A model generated the notes under the pieces. It searched no databases, was not told where the DNA came from, and was given only the letters and a program-made list of their open reading frames with translations. Source: Clostridia bacterium (GTDB lineage Bacteria > Aerophobota > Aerophobia > Aerophobales > AE-B3A). From it: a DNA stretch of 20,801 nt. Both the position numbers and the translations under genes were made by a program. Below, piece after piece: positions 16,360-20,801 of this stretch; the stretch's first letter is position 1, and every line of letters starts with the position of its first letter. The DNA lies in assembly GCA_030610745.1 (NCBI GenBank), contig JAUWRC010000012.1:1-20801 (forward strand), given 5' to 3'.

Positions 16360-16420
16360 AATTGGAGCCAATTTTTGGTGACAGAATTTGACAATTTCTA
16401 TTTTTCTGGGGGAATTAAAT
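16360..16420 (+). promoter_or_regulatory. Probable lacI promoter region with palindrome
   Basis: The palindrome AATTGG-AG-CCAATT (16360-16373) precedes TTGACA at 16388-16393. The 18 bases from 16388 match the operon promoter at 533-550 except for one base. Here, however, no good -10 box follows (GAATTA or TTAAAT are the best), so the promoter should be weaker. The AT-rich gap of 143 bases makes a separate regulator transcript plausible. Whether the palindrome is an autoregulatory operator is a guess. Confidence 0.4.
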
Positions 16421-16436
16421 TCAGGGGGGAGATTAA

Positions 16437-17465
16437 ATGCGAAAGACTTTAAAAGATGTAGCTAAGAAAGCTGGAGTTTCTACAGCTGTAGCCAGTAGAG
16501 CTTTAGGGAGTTATGGGTACGTCAGCAAAGAAGCTCGAGAGAAGGTTCTCAAGGTCGCCGAAAAGATAGGATATCAACCTGATGCTATTGCCAGAAGCTT
16601 GATGACTCAAAAAACACATACCATCGGCATAATAATTTCTGATATAACTACTATTTTTTTTACCTCGGCAGTGCGAGGCATCGAGGATGTAGCACGGAGA
16701 GATGGCTATAATGTGATATTGTGTAATAGCGATGAAAATCTGCAAAAAGAGACCGAATATTTAAAGGTAATCTATGAAAAGAAAGTGGATGGTTTGATTA
16801 TCTCTATGTCTGCTAAAACCAACAGCTATCTAAAAAAGCTAATCAGAGGCGGGCTACCTGTGGTGTTGTTGGATAGGGGGCCAAAAGAAATAAAAGCGAC
16901 CAAGGTAATAATAGATAACGTCTCAGGAGCATATGAGGCAGTGAATCATCTCATCAAGCTGGGGCGTCGACGCATTGGAGTAATTAATGGTATTGCCGGG
17001 GTTACCACCAGTGATGAGAGATTTGAGGGATACAAGAGAGCCCTCAAGGACAATGATATCCTGGTAGACCCTGAACTTGTCAAGTACGGAGAGTTTAAGA
17101 TGGAAAAAACCAGGCAAGTCACCCGACAGTTTATAGAAATGACCCATCCTCCCGATGCTCTTTTTGTAACAAACGAGGTAATGACCACAGGTGCACTCCT
17201 GGCTCTAAATGAGAATAATGTTAGGATTCCCGAAGAGATAGCCATAGTGGGATTTGATGATCCGGTGTGGGCTCCTTTAATGAAGCCTCCTTTAACTGCA
17301 GTCAGGCAGCCCAGTTATTCTGTCGGTACCATAGCCTGCCAGACTCTTTTACAAATAATAAATAAAGGTGATAGGGAAAGAACTTCGGAGGAAGAGATAG
17401 TTTTAAAGCCCAAGTTAATAACAAGAGAGTCTTGTGGAGAAAAATTGTTTAAGAAGCGGGCTTAA
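16437..17465 (+). CDS. LacI-family transcriptional regulator
   Basis: This 342-residue regulator has the standard layout. An N-terminal helix-turn-helix (about 4-24; LKDVAKKAGVSTAVASRALG) and the hinge helix PDAIARSLMTQ lead into HTIGIIISDITTIFFT. A periplasmic-binding-like sensor domain follows (about 60-335) with DGLIIS, DERFEGYKRAL, PDALFVTNEVMTTGALLAL and VGFDDPVWAPLMKPPLTAV. It ends with ITRESCG, a common C-terminal feature. The start is ATG with a GGGGGGAG run 6 bases upstream. LacI-type proteins mostly sense sugars or nucleosides, which suggests that the inducer has a sugar part. The likely target is the operator at 572-585. Its position between two UROD genes is consistent with local regulation of the cluster. 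Confidence 0.95.
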   Translation: MRKTLKDVAKKAGVSTAVASRALGSYGYVSKEAREKVLKVAEKIGYQPDAIARSLMTQKTHTIGIIISDITTIFFTSAVRGIEDVARRDGYNVILCNSDENLQKETEYLKVIYEKKVDGLIISMSAKTNSYLKKLIRGGLPVVLLDRGPKEIKATKVIIDNVSGAYEAVNHLIKLGRRRIGVINGIAGVTTSDERFEGYKRALKDNDILVDPELVKYGEFKMEKTRQVTRQFIEMTHPPDALFVTNEVMTTGALLALNENNVRIPEEIAIVGFDDPVWAPLMKPPLTAVRQPSYSVGTIACQTLLQIINKGDRERTSEEEIVLKPKLITRESCGEKLFKKRA

Positions 17466-17524
17466 TGGGGAGAATCTTAAGGTTTCTTAACATTAGGCGA
17501 GATCACCTGAGAAAGAAGGTTTAG

Positions 17525-18664
17525 ATGTCTACTCAATTTAAAGTACCACTGAAAAATCCGAAACCAGACTTTGAGGAATTTGAAAAGGTTATAAAAGGAG
17601 AGAAAGAAGCAGAGAAAGTCCATTTTGTGGAGTTATTTGCTGACCCTGAAATTATGACCTCTATCATAGAAAATTTCTGGGGAGAAAAAGCTGTATCTTT
17701 CTCAAATCTGGCAGAAGAAGCTAAATCTTGGTCCCCAGAAATAAAAAAAGATTTTCTGAGACAGACAATAAACTGGTGGCATAGAATGGGTTACGATTAC
17801 GTAGCATTAGGTGGTCCAGTAGTCAGTGGGTTATATTTTCCAAGCACATTTCGGCAAGGGAAAGATACGGCTTCACTTAGCCGAGGAGAAAGAACATGGG
17901 TAGAAGAAGGAAAGGGAGTAATAACTTCATGGCAAGATTTCCAAGAATACCCCTGGCCCAACCTGGATAAAATAGATTATTCTTCCTATGAATTTGCGGC
18001 TAAAAACTTACCTGAAGGGATGAAAATAATGACCTGTCCCCACATGGGGGTTTTAGAAATATGCAGCGAAGTCCTTTTAGGATTTGAGGGGATGAGTTAT
18101 CTTTTATATGATGAGCCGGATTTAGTAGAAGCGGTCTTTAATAAAGTAGGTGGAATAATTTATGATTTTTATAAGAATGTAGCAGAGATAGATGGAGTGG
18201 GAGGTTTCTTTCAGGGCGATGATATGGGATTTACAACTTCTACTACATTTTCCCCACAGATTTTGCGCAAATTAGTCTTACCCTGGCATAAAAAAATTGC
18301 CGCTCTTGCTCATCAATATGGAAAAATGTACTGGCTGCACTGTTGTGGAAATGTTTTAACACTTATGGAAGATTTTATTGAGGATGTAAAAATAGATGCT
18401 TTTCATTCCTTTCAGGATGCGATTATTCCAGTGGGAGAGTTTAAAAAAAGATATGGAGATAGAATTGCTACTTTTGGCGGAGTAGATATGGACAAATTAT
18501 GCCGCTTAGATGAGAGGAGTCTAAGAGAATATGTGAGAAATATATTAGATGAATGTATGCCTGACAGATACGCTTTAGGTTCAGGAAATTCTGTTGCTAA
18601 TTACGTCCCTGTAAAAAATTACCTTATTATGCTTGATGAAGGACTAAAATGGAAAAACTTCTAA
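17525..18664 (+). CDS. UROD-superfamily corrinoid methyltransferase-like protein 3 (HCC motif)
   Basis: This 379-residue paralogue of the protein at 14072 shares the start KVPLKNPKPDF, the WWHRMGYDYV stretch (about 84-93), FFQGDDMGF (228-236), the putative zinc motif LHCCGN (271-276; His272, Cys273, Cys274), FHSFQDA, FGGVDMDKL and SGNSVANYVPVKNYL. As in protein 1, GSGNS replaces the GC seen in MtaA-type enzymes. The pair probably arose by duplication and then diverged, since identity looks moderate across the whole length. The two may serve different steps or different corrinoid partners. GAAGG before the ATG is a moderate ribosome binding site. Its last codons overlap a 37-codon frame leading into the ATPase genes. 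Confidence 0.8.
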   Translation: MSTQFKVPLKNPKPDFEEFEKVIKGEKEAEKVHFVELFADPEIMTSIIENFWGEKAVSFSNLAEEAKSWSPEIKKDFLRQTINWWHRMGYDYVALGGPVVSGLYFPSTFRQGKDTASLSRGERTWVEEGKGVITSWQDFQEYPWPNLDKIDYSSYEFAAKNLPEGMKIMTCPHMGVLEICSEVLLGFEGMSYLLYDEPDLVEAVFNKVGGIIYDFYKNVAEIDGVGGFFQGDDMGFTTSTTFSPQILRKLVLPWHKKIAALAHQYGKMYWLHCCGNVLTLMEDFIEDVKIDAFHSFQDAIIPVGEFKKRYGDRIATFGGVDMDKLCRLDERSLREYVRNILDECMPDRYALGSGNSVANYVPVKNYLIMLDEGLKWKNF

Positions 18665-18762
18665 AGGAAAAGTTGGCTAATGATACCTTAAGAAGAGCGA
18701 GAGAGTATGTAGGATTCGGCCTATCTCTGGAAGAGAGGGAAGTGTGCCATGGAAAACAATAA
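18649..18762 (+). CDS. Possible 37-residue overlapping small protein
   Basis: An ATG inside the end of the preceding gene opens a frame of 37 codons, beginning MEKLLKEKLANDTLRRAR. It fills the 84-base gap and stops inside the first codons of the ATPase gene at 18749. It would overlap both neighbours by about 14-16 bases, a layout seen in translational coupling. The product would be charged and helical with no known motif. There is no clear ribosome binding site of its own. It could equally be the worn C-terminus of an older gene, or chance. Confidence 0.25.
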   Translation: MEKLLKEKLANDTLRRAREYVGFGLSLEEREVCHGKQ

Positions 18763-19756
18763 TTTCTTATTAAAAATAAATAACCTTAAAACCTATTTTT
18801 ATTTAGATGAAGGCATCTTAAAGGCAGTAGATGGAGTTAGCTTTAAAATAGAAAAAGAGAAAGTTTTAGGTCTTGTGGGAGAATCTGGCTGTGGTAAAAG
18901 TGTTACTGCTCAGTCAATTCTTAGAATAGTCCCTCCTCCGGGAAAGGTAGAAGGAAAAATCCTTCTTCACCAGAAAAACGGCAGTGCTAAAAAAGAACCT
19001 TTGGATTTAGCTAAACTAGACCCACAGGGAAAAAAGATCAGGTCTATCCGGGGAAAAGAGATAGCTATGATCTTTCAAGAGCCGATGACCTCTTTTTCTC
19101 CTCTTCATACCATCGGTAATCAAATCATGGAAGCGATTCTTCTTCACCAGAATGTGAATAAACAAGAAGCGAGAGTTCTGGCTATAGACATGCTAGATAA
19201 GGTGGGTATGTCCAATCCTCATCGCCGAATAGATGAATATCCCCATCAACTCTCCGGAGGGATGAGGCAAAGAGGAATGATTGCTATGGCCTTATCCTGT
19301 AATCCCTCTATTCTTATTGCTGATGAGCCGACCACAGCCTTAGATGTCACTGTTCAGGCTCAAATCTTAGAATTAATGAAGGACTTGCAGGCTAAATTCG
19401 GTATGTCCATTATCTATATTACTCACAACTTAGGAGTCATTGCCGAGATGTCAGAGGAGGTAGCAGTAATGTACCTGGGTAGAATAGTAGAATATGCCAG
19501 TGTTGATGATATTTTCGATAGTCCCCTTCATCCTTATACTAAAGCATTATTAAAATCTATTCCTAAAGTGGGAAAGAAGGCGAAAGTCCGTCTTGATTCC
19601 ATTAAAGGGACAGTGCCTCTTCCTCTTGACCTTCCACCAGGATGCAGCTTCTATGCTCGCTGTGGTCAGGCAAAAGAAGGTATCTGCAATAAAGATACTC
19701 CTCCTTTGCTTGAAGCAAAAGAAAAACACTGGGTAAGATGTTTTCTCTATACGTAG
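18749..19756 (+). CDS. ABC transporter ATP-binding protein, DppD/OppD type
   Basis: This is one of two cytoplasmic ATPases powering the importer, 335 residues and normal for the family. It shows Walker A GESGCGKS (44-51), the Q-loop FQEP (109-112), signature LSGGMRQR (168-175), Walker B ILIADEP (188-194) and the switch His226. The oligopeptide-transporter C-terminal domain (SPLHPYTKALLKSIP, 258-272) ends in Cys299, Cys305, Cys313 and Cys331. That four-Cys set binds a 4Fe-4S cluster in structurally studied DppD/OppD relatives. The gene is 13.6 kb away from the two permeases on the same strand, with no competing permeases in between, so it most likely serves them. Its TAG stop lies inside a copy of the GTAGCGG repeat. 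Confidence 0.93.
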   Translation: MENNNFLLKINNLKTYFYLDEGILKAVDGVSFKIEKEKVLGLVGESGCGKSVTAQSILRIVPPPGKVEGKILLHQKNGSAKKEPLDLAKLDPQGKKIRSIRGKEIAMIFQEPMTSFSPLHTIGNQIMEAILLHQNVNKQEARVLAIDMLDKVGMSNPHRRIDEYPHQLSGGMRQRGMIAMALSCNPSILIADEPTTALDVTVQAQILELMKDLQAKFGMSIIYITHNLGVIAEMSEEVAVMYLGRIVEYASVDDIFDSPLHPYTKALLKSIPKVGKKAKVRLDSIKGTVPLPLDLPPGCSFYARCGQAKEGICNKDTPPLLEAKEKHWVRCFLYT

Positions 19757-19779
19757 CGGTGCGATTTATGGCACAATAA
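19753..19779 (+). repeat. GTAGCGG repeat copy, containing the preceding stop codon
   Basis: These 27 bases match the minus strand of 76-50 at 24 positions, and share GTAGCGGT plus GATTTAT with 20-41. The TAG within GTAGCGG (19754-19756) is the stop codon of the ATPase gene at 18749. The arms GTGC/GCAC (19760-19763 and 19771-19774) keep part of the palindrome. The unit occupies almost all of the 33-base gap between the two ATPase genes, leaving only AAGGA as the ribosome binding site. Confidence 0.7.
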
Positions 19780-19789
19780 GGATTCTATA

Positions 19790-20801
19790 ATGGAAAACAA
19801 CAATAATATTCTTCTTGAAGTTAAGTCTTTAAAAAAGTATTTTCCTGTAGAAAAAGGATTCTGGAGAAAAGTAGTCGGCTATGTTAAGGCTGTAGATGAG
19901 ATAGATTTATATATTCGAGAAGGAGAGGTTTTAGGCCTGGTAGGAGAATCTGGCTGTGGTAAGACCACCACCGGTAGATGCATCTTAAGGGCCATTGAAC
20001 CTACAGGGGGAGAAATTCTTTTTAAAACTGAAGATAACAAAACAGTAGATATTGCCCGCTTAGAAAAAAAAGAGCTCAGGAGAATGAGAAAGGATATGCA
20101 GATGGTCTTCCAGGACCCTTACTCTTCCCTGGATCCCAGAATGACTGTCCTGGATATAATAGGAGAGCCGCTTCTGGTTAATAAAATTGCCAGGGGTAGG
20201 AAGCTAGAGGAAAAAGTTAAAGATTTAGTTAAAGTAGTAGGGTTAAACATGAAGCATCTAAAGCGCTATCCTCACGCCTTCAGTGGAGGACAAAGGCAAA
20301 GAATTGGCATTGCCCGGGCTCTTGCTCCCAATCCAAAGCTTGTTGTAGCTGATGAGCCGGTCTCAGCATTAGATGTTTCTGTCCAGGCTCAGATCCTCAA
20401 TCTTTTACAGGACCTACAAAAAGAGTTTAATCTAACTTATCTTTTTATTGCCCATGATTTAAGTGTCATTGAGCATATCTCTGATAGGGTGGCCGTGATG
20501 TATGTGGGAAAGATTGTAGAGCTAGCCGAAACAGAAGAGCTTTTCCTTAATCCCACCCACCCTTATACGGAAGCCCTTTTATCTGCTGTACCTAAGCCTG
20601 ATCCTCACTTCAAAATGAAGCGAATTATCTTATCCGGGGAAGTGGCTAACCCAGCCAATCCTCCCGCTGGTTGCTACTTTCATCCTCGCTGTAGGTACGC
20701 CAAGGATTCTTGCCGGGAAGAGTGCCCCAAATTAGAGGAAATTAGCCCTGGTCACTATGTATCCTGCCATTTTGCTAAAGAGCTTAGCCTTCAAGGAATA
20801 G
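19790..20801 (+). CDS. ABC transporter ATP-binding protein, DppF/OppF type (3' end beyond window)
   Basis: The second ATPase of the importer is open for 337 codons up to the last base, with no stop, so only the final few residues are missing (family length is about 320-340). Visible motifs are Walker A GESGCGKT (52-59), FQDPYSSLDPR (107-117), signature FSGGQRQR (164-171), Walker B LVVADEP (184-190), the switch His222 and the C-terminal NPTHPYTEALLSAVP. A Cys-rich tail follows (Cys295, Cys301, Cys308, Cys312, Cys326), similar to the cluster-binding tail of its partner. AAGGA lies 7 bases before the ATG. It shares the opening MENNN with the upstream ATPase, consistent with an old tandem duplication. 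Confidence 0.93.
   Translation, partial: MENNNNILLEVKSLKKYFPVEKGFWRKVVGYVKAVDEIDLYIREGEVLGLVGESGCGKTTTGRCILRAIEPTGGEILFKTEDNKTVDIARLEKKELRRMRKDMQMVFQDPYSSLDPRMTVLDIIGEPLLVNKIARGRKLEEKVKDLVKVVGLNMKHLKRYPHAFSGGQRQRIGIARALAPNPKLVVADEPVSALDVSVQAQILNLLQDLQKEFNLTYLFIAHDLSVIEHISDRVAVMYVGKIVELAETEELFLNPTHPYTEALLSAVPKPDPHFKMKRIILSGEVANPANPPAGCYFHPRCRYAKDSCREECPKLEEISPGHYVSCHFAKELSLQGI

Noticed and set aside
20260..20270. Second AAAGCGCTATC-like operator inside the last ATPase gene
   Set aside because: It falls in coding sequence for conserved residues (around LKRYPHAFSGG) and lacks the full consensus, so it is best explained by the codons.

Overview
The window is a 20.8 kb AT-rich stretch with every credible gene on the + strand. 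The proteins suggest an uncultivated, anaerobic, probably diderm bacterium. The solute-binding protein has an ordinary signal peptide and no lipobox cysteine, and the locus centres on oxygen-sensitive corrinoid methyl-transfer chemistry. I cannot assign a phylum from the sequence.

Layout: (1) 1-532 holds no gene, only palindromic repeats and structured debris. (2) 533-917 is a promoter and long leader: a TTGACA-N16-TATAAT promoter, a LacI/cre-like operator just downstream, a 21-bp copy of the 5' end of the lacI gene found 16 kb away, and several hairpins. (3) 918-5089 encodes the binding protein and two permeases of a peptide/oligosaccharide ABC importer. (4) 5249-7018 encodes a putative intracellular glycosidase-like protein. 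(5) 7189-13973 is the corrinoid demethylation block: two non-pyrrolysine MttB-family methyltransferases, a GH172/DUF2961 protein between them, one corrinoid protein, and a RACo-type reductive activator. (6) 14072-18664 has three uroporphyrinogen-decarboxylase (UROD)-superfamily proteins with a LacI-type regulator among them. (7) 18749-20801 carries the two ATPases of the importer; the second runs off the window end.

Working model (inference): a methylated, possibly glycosylated compound is imported by the ABC transporter and trimmed by the two glycosidase-like proteins. It is then demethylated by the MttB enzymes and/or the UROD-superfamily enzymes onto the shared corrinoid protein, which the [2Fe-2S] activator keeps in the reduced Co(I) state. 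A second methyltransferase would pass the methyl group to a C1 carrier. No MtrH/MtgA-like methyl-tetrahydrofolate transferase is visible, so one or both HCC-motif UROD proteins are candidates for that step. The LacI-type regulator probably controls the cluster through the operator near 572-585. The unusual part is the joining of a corrinoid demethylase system to carbohydrate-active proteins and an oligomer transporter under a sugar-type repressor.
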